Counted from the stretch's first letter, positions 40,560 to 51,599 are shown. The stretch is 64,000 nt of DNA from Daphnia carinata (GCF_022539665.2 NC_081339.1:682001-746000), one strand, 5' to 3'. The notes: generated by a model from the letters alone, not told the origin. Translations and numbers: made by a program.

Positions 40560-42000
40560 GCCTTAGGAAGTAAAGCATTATTACAACCTTTGCCACCAGC
40601 CGAAGGGTCCGGGAAAGACTTGTTGGCAAAATTCGTGAAAGCGTAAGGCATACAGGTATATCTATTAGTTCTGTCACAGTATGCCAGTAGTGTTGTTTTT
40701 GCAGTAGCAATGAAAGATCAAACTGCGCAAGCAATAGCTAGAATTTTTGTAAATAAGATTACTAAATACGGATCCCCCAAAGTAGTTATAACAAACCAAG
40801 GAACTAACTTCCTATCAAGTTTAATCGAAATTTTCGAACTATTCAAAATTATACAAATAGGAACCACAGTAGGGGAGACTGGGGTTAGCCGGGGCAGTGG
40901 GTGAAGCGGGACGGCTGGAGGAAAAATAGTAAACATTGATTAAAAATTTTTAAAAAATTATATAGTATTGGTATAGATGTTTCCTATTTAGGGTAAAAGT
41001 TTTAAACGAATAAGTAAATAAATACAAAAGTTATTAAGAAAATAAAAATAACGGTATTTTTTTCCTTAAATTTTTCGCCACCATTTAGCGTTTTTCTTCG
41101 CAATACTACAAATAGTTAATATTTTATACAAACAGACATGTTGTTTATCCATTTCTCTATCGTTTGCAAAAAAAAAATTATTTTAGGACCATTATTTTGG
41201 GGCGAAATTGTATTTTTACCAAAAGACCTTTTTGGGGGTTGGTTGGGACAGCAGATGTGCCTGAAATGGGACAGTAGTGGGTGGGGTTAAGGGCGGAGCT
41301 ACAAAAATAGTACTGTACTAATTAGTAAAAAATTACCTATTATTAAATTTATTGTTTTAAACAAAATTTCCTTAATGTTTTTAACGTCACCTAAGAGGTT
41401 TCTGCACTGAATATTAGCAACCAAATATCGATTTTAGTAATCGATTTCCTAAGCCCGGCCCCTTCATTTTTTCCCCTATCATTTTATCAGGAATTTCTTA
41501 TGCTATAAGGAAAATTATTCATTTACATCTTAATAGCAAATAAAACCTTTCTAAAATAGAGAGTTCATCTAGTAGTATCCTGCTGATTTATTACAATTTT
41601 TAAAATGTATTTTATAAGTATAAATTGAGGCTGTCCCACATTACCCACCCTGGTGTCCCATTTCACCCAACACCACAGGCTCCTCCCTCAAATTTTTCAG
41701 AACTTTAAAATTCTGTAGATGGTACATAATTTCTTCTAAAATTCTGAAAAAATTCATGGAGGTTAGGGAAGAGGAGGGCAATATATTGAGCCAATCAAAA
41801 AGAAAATTGAGTAATTTGTGTCGAAGATATGAACGAAAAACAAAACGTGTCCAAACACACCCCAGTCTCCCCTATATCATTCCCAAACAGGCGGATAAGT
41901 AGCTTAATACTAATAGCATAAATTCATAAGCCGTTGGAAAAACCATTTATAATCACCCAAAGTTTCTCAGCCATTACTAACTTGATCCAGCACAGTACCA
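40560..42000 (+). pseudogene. Gypsy-C integrase, split by MITE-2
   Basis: Before the MITE: AMKDQTAQAIARIFVNKI and GSPKVVITNQGTNF, where the second catalytic Asp (TDQGTNF) is changed to Asn. After the MITE at 41875: YHSQTGG, the start of the catalytic Glu helix, which then degrades. It is non-functional. Confidence 0.78.
40872..41872. mobile_element. GGGGAGACTGGGG MITE, copy 2
   Basis: A 1,001 bp element in inverse orientation to copy 1, flanked by TA (40870-40871 and 41873-41874). Removing the element and one TA restores a continuous integrase reading frame across the site (IGTTV joined to YHSQTGG), which proves the borders. Confidence 0.9.
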
Positions 42001-42249
42001 ATAAGAAAATAAAATACGTAGTGCACGCCAATCGCTTAAGCTTTATACTCATAGAAACATAAAAAAAGAAGGAAGATGCAACAAAGTAACCCGAAAATGA
42101 AACAGTATGCAGAGGACCAGGAAGGCCAAGAAAACAATTTGATGCCAACCAGAGAAAATTTACCGCCGGAATCCGTGATATAAAAACAGACGAGGAAGAG
42201 ACAGCAGTAGAATTCTCAGCAGAATCACTCTTCACATATCCGACAAGAG

Positions 42250-43190
42250 AATCTCCAGATAATAGAATGACGAACCACCGATAAAACTTACGGCAACGCC
42301 ACGCTGTAGCGTAAAAAGTAGAGAAATCCTAGACATAGAATCACCCTGCTACTGCAAGAATGACAAAACAGAAAACCACACTTTCCCATAATTCCCACCT
42401 AATATACCTGAATGACGAAGCAGAAACTAGCAACCTCTTGGAAAGGTTGGACATGTAGACAACGGACAACAACCAAGAAAATAAGGGATCGTTCTGGATT
42501 GGATCATTCGACACGGTGTATTTTCAAGAAACTAAACTAATTACCCCATTAAACTGCTGGAAGATGATAAGCGAATAAAAATGCAGTGATACCAACATAC
42601 AGACCGGACCCTCAGGAATCCGTTTCATAGCTACTCCGACGGACGAAAGGAAATGGTACGTGTAGTGGAACTAATTACAATACCACAAGAGAGACGACCA
42701 ACTTGAAAGCCTTTTCGAACAGTTGAATGGCACGCAACAAGAAGGACAATTCAACCAGAACGAGAACGCAATAGTGTGGGGAAACGGATACCTAGAAAAT
42801 TCGAAGAATGCTAGAACGAAACAACACCAACTGTCTCTACGACATCAAAAGCCGAATTAAGATAGCATTCCTCAACAAACCAGATAAAGACATCACACCA
42901 CCAGGTTACAAAGTAGTGGGAATTCCACTCACTTTCTTCACTTTTCCACCAGAACCCACCAAAATATTGTACGAGATGTTCAAAAATATCGTGCAGCATG
43001 CCTACATAATACCAACCTGGTTACATCAGTGTGCGACTACAGAGAACTAGGCAATCCAAGCCACAAAGACCGATTCTACAAAAAGTCCAGTAGACCTTTT
43101 GAAGACTTGGACTCCGGTAAACGGCTATACATAACCTCATATACCTGGGGACCAATAAAACTTGGATACCGACAACCAATAACAATCGAA
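42250..43190 (+). pseudogene. Gypsy-C env-like region, uncertain
   Basis: Fragments in several frames contain paired Cys and glycoprotein-like pieces (ESPCYCKNDKTENHT, GSFWIGSFDTVYFQET, LYITSYTWGPIKLGY). The position directly downstream of integrase is where errantivirus-like elements carry Env. No furin site, fusion peptide or membrane segment was found, so this stays a positional guess. Confidence 0.35.
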
Positions 43191-43194
43191 GAAC

Positions 43195-43386
43195 AATTGT
43201 AAAAAAGACCCAGGCAACACGCTTGTTTCTCTCGGATAAAAACCGTCCTCGCAAAAACATCATATACGACCAGAAAAAAAACAGCTCTTATCAGGCCCAA
43301 GTAAGATCTTCTTTACCAAAACGGCCCGAAGCGAAATAAAAGAAACCGTTTTTATCGGGCCCAAACTAGGCATATTTCACGGCCTT
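43195..43386 (-). repeat. GGCCCGATAAAA repeat, inverted copy
   Basis: It contains the reverse complement of sequence at 46850-47260 (CGTGAAATATGCCTAGTTTGGG and GATAAAAgCCGTCTTTTTCCGG cores). It lies between the env-like region and the Thr-rich stretch, so it probably inserted into Gypsy-C or was shared during rearrangement. Confidence 0.65.
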
Positions 43387-43985
43387 GTGCTCACAACACA
43401 GAAATCCACAACAACAAAGGCAAACACTACAACGAGTACGAAATTAACAATAAAAACGACATTGGGAACAACGTCAAAAACAACGGCAAAAACTACGACA
43501 ACAATTAGACCAACTACAAATACAGCTGTTACTAAACCTACGACGACCACTAAAGCCACTACTCAGCCCACTATAGCGTCAACAACTATTAGAGCCCCTG
43601 CAACTACAAAACCAGCAGCAGCATCAACAAGCAGTAAACCACTACAAATACTAAAACATTAGCGACATCAGCAACCACCAAAACCAATAAACCAACAACA
43701 GCATCCGCAACCAATAAGACTACGTCAACGACGACGATATCCAACACGACAAGAAGAAAACAGCATCCAGAACAAAAACAACAACAAAAAGCCAACCAGC
43801 TTCAATGACGCAGAGTACTACGACAGAGAAAAAAGATCCAAAAACCAAATATGCCACATCATCGTCAACACAGACAACCCAAACCACCACATGAGCTACA
43901 ACGGAAACAACGTCAACAACAAAGACAAGTCCGAAAAAGAAATTTAAGCAAAACGCAGCATCATTCTGTTCCAGTAAATCCAACC
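43387..43985 (+). CDS. Thr-rich mucin-like stretch
   Basis: An open frame at 43387-43662 encodes a region that is nearly half Thr with Lys, Ala, Pro and Ser (for example KPTTTTKATTQPT). Similar composition continues to about 43985 after frame changes. Such stretches are typical of heavily O-glycosylated extracellular linkers. It lies downstream of Gypsy-C integrase and upstream of a Cys-containing ORF. It could be part of an unusual envelope or low-complexity DNA (ACNACN repeats) read by chance. Confidence 0.45.
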
Positions 43986-44249
43986 ATAGAGAATCCAAAT
44001 GTTACGGAACTCCAAAATAACGACATCATCAACACCAAAAGTCAAACTTACCCATAGGCGGAACCATGAAACGAATACTAGATTAAAGCCATGAAGAATC
44101 CATGAATGATGAAAATTTGGACATCGGGCTACCCAAAAATATTGAAGAATTCAACGAGAAAATTCAATTCGGAATACCAAATTGCGCGAGCAATACAACA
44201 TAAGCATTGAAACGGAACACAAAAACAAACTCGCAGAAGAAACCAAGAC

Positions 44250-45000
44250 GTGTATTGCCAACTGTTCACCATGAAAAGGACACAATCAGTTATCTTAGCC
44301 CAAACCACCGCAATTTTAGTCACCGCGGTCGTCGGACAATCGATGACGCTTCAGCACGGTGAGCCGAAAAGGATTTGCATTTCGGCCAAGAAAACCAAGT
44401 ATGGATTCCAACTATTCTTCACCTACGGAAGAAAGAACTGTACAATAGGAATAGATGGTTGGTCAATTAATCCGTATTCCGATTGCTTTTGGAAAACTCC
44501 CTAAGTAAATTTACTAGGGAATCCACAGGCACAGGAACACAACTCAACAGCAGGGGATTGGATGAAACAAAATTCCCACATCCATATGCCAACCCAAACC
44601 TCACAGGAAGTTGAGAAGCTGCATCTCAACGAATGCGACTTTTCGCGTGCCTACGTATCTTCATTGCGTGTTATCCTTCCCCAAGGATTCTAGAACGTTT
44701 TAACAAAAGACAAAATGCGGGATGATACGCACACAACTTGAAGAAGAACACGAATTTACTTTGATTACCAGAGTCATAGAAGCAGTATATCACCCGCACA
44801 TGGCAATCGAACAGCCATTCACAAAAAGATCGGCATCAATTCCATTGACGGCGGAAAGACATGGGCAAATGCGCCGGTGGCGCCCAAGTGCATCAAGAGC
44901 TCAAGATGTCTATCTTACCGTGGAAAGCAGTTGGGAAGTTAAAACAAATACCAAAATCAAAAACAAAAACCTAAGTTGGTAAAGGAAAGTAGTAAAGAGA
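44250..45000 (+). pseudogene. Cys-containing ORF, possible glycoprotein
   Basis: 44250-44504 encodes 84 residues with a hydrophobic N-terminal part (SVILAQTTAILVTAVVGQS) resembling a signal peptide. Spaced Cys follow (KRICISAKK, RKNCTIGIDGW, YSDCFWK). Later frames have GGKTWANAPVAPKC and CIKSSRCLSYRG. It looks like a secreted or membrane protein remnant. No family was recognised; it could be an envelope part. Confidence 0.4.
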
Positions 45001-45119
45001 TAGGAATAAACAAAATAACAATACAAAAAACAATTGGGGTCATTAAAAAAAAGACATCAGGAGAAAGCTCCATACTTAACAGTATGAAAACCGATCGTAA
45101 CACCGATACTTTTCCCACT

Positions 45120-45973
45120 GCTTGAAACGCCTAACTATCACAAAGTGTTGAAAAAGAAATTCGAAAACGGAAAAAGCTACTTCATACCAGCGTCAAGAAA
45201 AATCGGTAGAACATAACAGACATGCTGTTATCCTTCTGGGAACGAACACGCCGGATATAAAACAAAGGGAAGAACGATCGCTCATATCGCAGCAGCTGAA
45301 AACGACATGCTGCTGGTAAAAAATTTAAAGCACCATAATTGTGAATTTACGGAGTTAAACAACTTCGATGAAACGTCATTAATGTTGGACACCGCACAAC
45401 AACACGAAGATTGTCCGAACGCAATATGAACACCAATGAATGTAAACGTCTCAGCTAGAAATGGTGAAACCATCCTACACTATGTCACGTGGTATGGAAT
45501 AGACGATCTCGCTTACAGAGTCTGGGTACGGCATACTCGAATAAATATCAGCAATCAGAACCGGAAGGCTACACCGCTCTGGACTTCTGGATTCTGGACT
45601 CTCTGGAGCAGCATTCTATGAAAATACGGCAATTTTAGACTTGCTTCTGAGGCACGGAGCTGATGAAAACCTACGAGATTCCAGAGGTAACTTGGCTAAG
45701 GAAAACGCCATCGACAGCCAAACACAAGCTGTATTCAAAGAATGGGAACAAAGATGTAGCAGAAAAATGAGATACCCTAGCAGTGACGCCTGGTACCCCA
45801 ACAATTTCATCGTCGAGACAAAAAAAAATGTCGAAGGAAAATGCAAAGAACTGAGGCAGAACAAAACGAGAATAACGCCACAGGGACAACGTGAAGAAAA
45901 TAACGGGACGAAAGGTAAAACATCCTACATTTCTTTTATTTTTACTCCCCTAAAAAATGTTAATCCCCTATAA
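45120..45973 (+). pseudogene. Ankyrin-repeat ORF in Gypsy-C
   Basis: The frame from 45268 gives an ankyrin repeat, GRTIAHIAAAENDMLLVKNL, then NNFDETSLMLDTAQQH. After one TGA at 45427 the same frame gives SARNGETILHYVTWYG and a hairpin region. After a one-base shift near 45600, ILDLLLRHGADENLRDSRGN and a Lys/Gln-rich tail to 45973 follow. About four repeats fit the ankyrin pattern G-T-LH-A, LL-GA-N. Ankyrin repeats bind other proteins. The ORF ends about 115 bp before the purine tract, inside the element. It was probably captured from a host gene or carried as an accessory gene. Confidence 0.75.
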
Positions 45974-46105
45974 AATGCTTTCGTTAAACATACCTGTTTT
46001 TAACCATTTCGCCATTAGCAAAAACAGTAGCCGATGATGGAAATTAGTGGAAAAGTCACGTGTAAATTAGAGGACCAATTCTACTTGCAGAAGGGGGGGA
46101 AGGAA

Positions 46106-46334
46106 TGTAACGAGCCAGAAGTTCAACCATAGAAAGTCGGACCTTTAACATCCCTTTGAGCGGTTCAACACTCAACAAGGTGAAAGTTATTGTAAGCCCT
46201 TCTATTTAACGCTTTAACTTCCCCGATGGTGATAATTATAAGTACACCATGATTGTAGAATGTATTTTAGATTTGTTTCAGTAAGCTGAAAGTTAGCCAA
46301 CTCATTGTAATACACGGACATGGAAACTTTTACA
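46106..46334 (+). repeat. Gypsy-C 3' LTR
   Basis: It starts TGTAACGAGCC right after the purine tract AGAAGGGGGGGAAGGAA and ends CTTTTACA. It is about 229 bp long. Confidence 0.65.
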
Positions 46335-46392
46335 GTTAGGAAGAAGGAATGAAAAGAAAAATTTCAAAAATGCATCTTAGAGTTGCAGGAAT

Positions 46393-46581
46393 ATGAAAAA
46401 CGCGTTTGCATTGTCTCGTAATCCAGCTGTTACAATTGCAAATGCTGACGATTTATACACATGGGACTGTGCCTACCATATTAAAAACGTTCCAGAATGG
46501 TCCGATAGGCGACCAGTTCTGGTTTTTATGACCGCCAAACCAGGGATAAAAGAGGGCTTTTGTAGGTTCAAAAGTAATTAA
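46393..46581 (+). CDS. Unrecognised ORF after Gypsy-C
   Basis: The 62-codon frame has NADDLYTWDCAYHIKNVPEW. A possible splice acceptor (TTAGAGTTGCAG) stands just before it, so it may be an exon. No family was recognised and no partners were found. Confidence 0.25.
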   Translation: MKNAFALSRNPAVTIANADDLYTWDCAYHIKNVPEWSDRRPVLVFMTAKPGIKEGFCRFKSN

Positions 46582-46839
46582 ACCAATTATGCTAAATTTT
46601 TTTAAAGTTCCAAACTTAGTATGATATGTACATTTTTTAGGGACATGAATTATTTAATATTTAAGTCCTATCATAACTAATGCTTGTTTTGAGCATTTCC
46701 TATGCTAAATTAATATATATTTTTTCCTGGCTCCCTTTTTTCTCTCTTACACTTAAAAAGAGGAGTCGACTTCGAGCTCGCAAAAAACGAGAAAAAAAAC
46801 ACTTAACAATAATTTTAGACTATGTGTATTTTGGTTCAA

Positions 46840-47290
46840 AATAGTAATTTCGGCCCAATAAAGGCCGTCTTTTTCACAGGGTATCAAACCCCGTAAAGTC
46901 GTGAAATATGCCTAGTTTGGGACCGATAAAAGATGTCTTTTTTCCGGTCCTATATAATGTTTTTAGGACGGTTTTTATCCTGGAAAAAACCAGGCGTGTT
47001 GTCTGGTTTTCAGACCATGTGTATTTCGGTTAAAAAGCCTGATTTACGGCCCAATAAAAGCTGTTTTTTTCCACGGCGCTTCGAACCGCGTAAGGTCGTG
47101 AAATGTGCCTTGTTTGGGCCCGATAAAAACCGTTTCTTTTTCGGACCGCACGTTTTGGCAAAGAAGAATCAGTCTGGGCCTGATAAAAGCCGTCTTTTTC
47201 CGGTCCTACATTCTGTTTTCGAAAAGACGGTTTTTATCCCGGAAAAAAAAAACCAGGCGTGTTGTCTGGGAAAGAATTCTATGCTGTGGT
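46840..47290 (+). repeat. GGCCCGATAAAA repeat, tandem copies
   Basis: Three diverged tandem units contain (G)CCCAATAAA/CCGATAAAAnCCGTCTTTTTCCGG and GTGAAATRTGCCTnGTTTGGG. An inverted copy lies at 43195-43386. Several units can pair with their neighbours (GACGGTTTTTATCC with GGATAAAAACCGTC). Confidence 0.65.
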
Positions 47291-47639
47291 AACTTCACTC
47301 GTAAAAGGCTATGCAACACACGAGCTCACCCTCTTGCAACAACAGTACGGCAAGCTCCGACCAATCTTCTTATTTTTAAGCTCCCCAGTCCCAAGTAAGA
47401 TATTTCAAAGATTTGTAATACGTAGTAAAGTCCTAATTTTAAAAAATTCTGGTAAAAAGTTCCTTTTTTGTGTTTCCCTCTATCCTTCGAGGTAAAATTC
47501 TTCGGTATTGCCACGATTTTCCTTCAGCGGGATATTAAGGAGTAGAAAATCTTTTTCTAGAATAGAGAGTAGATTTTGGTAAACAGGGCAGAGTAGAAAT
47601 GTAAAAATGTAATGTCTGGTAAAAAAAAAAAAAACATCG

Positions 47640-48048
47640 GTCAAGTAGTCAGCAATCTTCACCCTATCGAGCCATAGGTCGATCCTTTCCAACAGATTGG
47701 CATTGATCACCTAGGCCCTTTTAAAGAAACTAGTTTCAGACATCGCTACATCATAGTCGCAATAGACTATTTGAAGAATCGGATCGAAATAGCAGCCGTT
47801 GCAGACACGTCACGTGACATCCTTTTTTTGAAAACTAGATGATCTTCTGTCATGGAATATCACAACGTCTTATTAGTATTCAGGGAACTGTGTTTGATTG
47901 ACAGTTGTTCTCCGAATGGAATGCAAAGTGAAATATCCATCACACCTGTGCCACTACTAAACATCCTGAGGCGAATGGGCTTGTCGACCGTGTAAATCGA
48001 AGCTAACATTGGCGTTTTTGCTTTTATTAACGTGATATACAATGATTA
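47640..48048 (+). pseudogene. Gypsy integrase fragment (Gypsy-E)
   Basis: The frame gives QQIGIDHLGPFKETSFRHRY then IIVAIDYLKNRIEIAAVAD, the start of a Ty3/Gypsy integrase core with its first catalytic Asp. Near 47945-47995 TTKHPEANGLVDRVNR marks the catalytic Glu helix, with Glu changed to Asp. The middle, including the second Asp, is damaged. Confidence 0.72.
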
Positions 48049-48059
48049 GGAGATTACCG

Positions 48060-48205
48060 GAGAAATAGGACCTGGTGAAATAGGACCCCCAAAATAGGAC
48101 CTGGAGAAATAGGACCCCATTTTTAAGCATTTTTTAGAGGGTCCTATTTCACCATCATAGGGGTCCTATTTCTCCTTGGTAATGGTCCTATTTTTCTTTC
48201 ATAAA
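48060..48205. repeat. Palindromic AAATAGGACC / GGTCCTATTT array
   Basis: Three copies of (G)AAATAGGACC are followed by inverted copies GGTCCTATTTCACC and GGTCCTATTTCTCC, able to form a hairpin. The same motif with one base changed (AGGACT) recurs at 61930-62045 and 62390-62575. Confidence 0.7.
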
Positions 48206-49052
48206 TATCCTAGATGTCCGATGTTGGAGAAGAAGAACCGGACGGCTTATGTAGTTTTCCGCACTCCAAACAGCGTTAATCAATCAATCATAACTTTTTT
48301 GTTTGAATTCATATTTGTAATGCTTTTGCATGATTACATGGTCTATCTATTTCTTTATACAGCTCAAGAAATTCTTTTTTTTTTTTACAGTGTTTGGTTC
48401 TTAACCCTTGACATTTTGTTAGTGGCGTTTCCAGTCCTAGTATCGCCTCCCCCTGACTGATGTCCTTATTCCATGGGAGTTCCCCGGGGCGGGGGGGGGC
48501 GCTTTCGCTAATACCTTAATACACTGATAAATAAAAAAAAATTATGTATAGATAATTTACGATACGTACCTTTTGTAGTAAAGAAATACTATTTGCCACA
48601 AAACCATAGAGGAAGACCTACATGGTGAGAACGAAAATAATGAGTTCCGCAGGGCTTTTGGTGGGTGCTGGGAACGAATATGTTAATACGAAGACTAGTT
48701 TATTATTATTAGCATTTGATAAAAAATGTTTATAGGAACAATATTATAATCTTTAACTAAATATTGTCTTAAGCACGCACAAAAAAAGGATTACTATAAT
48801 TCACTCTTGATTCAAATACCATTTACTTCTTTATCACATTTTCAATTCTTTTCAGTTACAAGGATTCCAATAATTATATTACAATCATACCCTACTGCTA
48901 TAACTATGCCAGGCGGTGAAAGCTGTGTATTTTGTAGGGTAGGAGCGCTTTTCACCAAAGCAATAAATGTTTTAAGCAGAACTGAAATGTAGTCTACAAC
49001 TTGCGTAGGAACATCTATGAGTAAAGTTTCAATAGTTATGGCGTGGCTTTTG
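48206..49052. other. Unassigned stretch
   Basis: I see no supported gene. A G-run (GGGGCGGGGGGGGGCGC) lies at 48487-48502. An open frame at 48176-48460 starts in the palindrome and has a hydrophobic end; it is not convincing. Confidence 0.3.
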
Positions 49053-50950
49053 TTAAAGAGGAAGAGGAACTATTAACCTCATCTTTATTACGAAAGGACC
49101 ACCTACATCTCTGGCAAGAAGTCGCATTTTTTCCGCATTTACAAATGATTTTTGACGTCCATCGTGTCTTGTTTTCCACCTAATGAACGTTTCTAAGGAG
49201 CTTTTGGTTACCCAATTACACATCACATCCAACACTGAAATTTAAGGAAGCTTTGCACTTGACGTTAATAAAGCTACTAATAATAACAAATCCATTTTAA
49301 TTATTTTCGACCAGGAAAGACCTTTTTTGTGAGTCAGTGATTAATGAAGTCACTAAACCTTTTAGAATGAATTCAGATTTTTTTTTTATTTTCAACGATC
49401 ATGGAAGGCATGCTAGTGTATTTTTATACATAACTATCATGACACGGCTTGTAAATAATAAGACACAAGTCAGCTCATCCATGAGTCAATGTCGGCTATT
49501 CATCCGATAAATTTGCTTTTTTCCGCTAGTTTATTCAGTTTATGCTTTCTTTTCATTTTTCCTTTTATTAATGTTGATTTTTCCCTTTTTCTGTTCGTCT
49601 TCCTTTCTCTATTCCTGTTCTTCGATGCATTAAACACACTTCTTTCTCCTTTGTAATTTTGATATTATCCTGTTTCTTCATTTGTTTGGCAAGCAATTCT
49701 ACATTGCCATTTGCACCTATTGCTCTCAGTATCTTGTAATATTACCTATTGTAATATAGAAAAGTAGAAGATCTAAAAAAATTTTTTTTGTCAAACTAAA
49801 AGTTTACCTTAACACCTTCAGTTCTTTGCCGAGCACCTTCCCATGGCTGTTTCTCTTCAATGCTTGTTGTCTTCTGAACTTCACCTTTGCCTTACAAGAG
49901 TTTCAATTTTTCTTTGACTTTTTTTTATTTTAATCATTGCCGCCTTTGCATCTAAAGTGGAGTTTTTTTTCAGAATGGGTGAGAGAGAAGACAGTTCTCC
50001 TAAATTAAATTTGCTGATAACCATGCGGCCTTAACTGTTAAAAATTGGCTTTGGCAGCGTACTGGTGGCTCAGAAATTTCTGTTTTAACAGACTCTGTAA
50101 GTCAGAGGTAAATGACACAGATGCTGCCGTGGTGGCTTGCGTAAGTTTTCCAATTTTGGACTTCATCTTGTTATTTTTCCTGTTTAGTTTCTTCTTTTTC
50201 AACTTATCCAACTTCCTTTTATGTTGGGTTTTCAATGAGTCAGAAAAATTCAGCTTTTCCCCTGAAATTAGATGTCATAAGCTGGTTGGCCTTCCTTTAA
50301 TAAAAAGATTAACACCTGTGAATTGTGAGTATACTGGCAGTACTTTCACTCTCCCTTATTTTAGGAAAAAAAGTAAATTAAATCGTGAAAGCTTAGCTGT
50401 TAGACGTTTTTCAGATCTTCAGGACTTGAAGTACGAGTGACGAGTGTGAAAAGTATGAACTCCACTAGGAACTCTTTCGAGTTGTAGTTGTACGCGATGA
50501 ATTTCTAGCAACGTATGGTATTTTTTAAACATACAAAACAAAAAAATTAATGGAAGAACGAAAAACCTTTATACCATGAAAATAAAATTAATTTAGATTC
50601 AATTGCACATACCATACCATTCATAACTGGGTGTTTAGTTGCTTTCGCCTCAACAATAGAATTGGATGTCATGTTTCTGTAAATGGAATTCTGTTAAAGC
50701 TGCGTACTTGCATCTTGAGATGAATGTCTTGGCGTAACTCTAAGGAATAATGATTACATAAATTTCACGAACTGATGCTGGAGTTTCATGATTCTCCTTG
50801 AAAGTAAGCACCTAAGGAATATTTAGGATTAGTATTCTATGTCAAATTTCCAGCAACTGCATTTAATAAAATTTTGTCTACACTCTAAATACCTTTCCTT
50901 CCAAGTAAATTTTTTTCTTCTGAGGTGGTAATTCCAACATGACGGTACTA
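49053..50950 (-). pseudogene. Exon-like pieces of an unrecognised minus-strand gene
   Basis: Several minus-strand open pieces have plausible splice borders. 50945-50885 ends LPPQKKKIYLEGK before GTATTT. 50825-50640 has LTFKENHETPASVREIY. 50235-50038 is a basic coiled-coil-like segment (KRKLDKLKKKKLNRKNNKM). 49960-49810 is basic. 49745-49560 has YKILRAIGANGNVELLAKQ after TTACAATAG. 49235-49090 has CNWVTKSSLETFIRWKTRHDG after TTAAATTTCAG. The basic segment recalls the coiled coil behind THAP domains in P-like transposases. The pieces cannot be joined with confidence. Confidence 0.3.
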
Positions 50951-51185
50951 AAACGGTACTAAACTGCCAAACCTAGGAAATAGAAAACTTTAAATTTTAC
51001 TGAAACTAGCCACTTACCTGTCAAAAAAACACCGCTTACAATAAACAACTTTAACGATTCATAGAATAGTAGGATGTTGACACTTTGAGCTTGCAACACT
51101 CGTCTGCTTGCGGTACAAAGTTCCCATATACATCGTAACAAACAATATTTTGCGCAAGGGCAAACACTGTTTTTATATTATTAAA

Positions 51186-51220
51186 CTAGTAACTTTGGGC
51201 CCGTCCAGGGCCAGGGAATA
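51186..51220 (-). promoter_or_regulatory. Helitron 3' terminal hairpin and CTAG
   Basis: The minus strand has hairpin GGCCC-TGGAC-GGGCC followed by CAAAGTTACTAG. The next base outside is T. This matches the termination signal of canonical Helitrons. Confidence 0.75.
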
Positions 51221-51599
51221 GGTGGCGCCAGCGCATATTTTTGCAGTTGCTTGTCAAAAAGAGGGGTTACTGGCGCGACATATGTGAAATGTGTTTCTTA
51301 TAATTCAGCTTTGCACCAATACATTTCGGTTCAGAGCCTTGTCTAAAGGGATAATCAGACTCGAGAGCTAATGCTATGAATGGTTATTTTATATTCATGG
51401 TCGGTTTACGTAATAATAAAATGGATTTTCACGGTTGAGCGCCGTCGGGAACTGCCTCCTAGGCCCTGCCCGTGCTCCTTTTTAGTTCGTAGATTGAGAC
51501 GGAAGTTTTCTCCTCGTTTTATATCATGACGTTAAATATTGTCTGATGATAACTTAAAGAAAGAGCTTCTTTGAACGTGATGTTTTGTGTAGAAACTCT

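Larger units (their letters stand above)
34684..46334 (+). mobile_element. Gypsy-C composite with env-like and ankyrin ORFs
   Basis: A partial 5' LTR (34684-34848) is followed by a PBS-like TGG sequence at 34851. Pol starts near 38960 and continues past an inserted MITE to about 42000. The 3' part carries env-like sequence, a Thr-rich stretch, a Cys-containing ORF and ankyrin repeats. A purine tract (46090-46105) and 3' LTR (46106-46334) end it. Gag is missing; a P-element-like gene and MITE-1 occupy its place. The two LTR pieces share several blocks (AGTTATTGTAA, ATGATTGTA, TGTATTTTAGA, TTGTTTCAG). The unit is old and inactive. Confidence 0.65.

Noticed and set aside
43377..43795. Val-rich open frames on the minus strand opposite the Thr-rich stretch
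   Set aside because: They are the antisense reading of ACN repeats (GTN) and have no other support.
48480..48505. G-run as a possible G-quadruplex regulatory site
   Set aside because: A single interrupted G-run in unassigned DNA gives no functional context.
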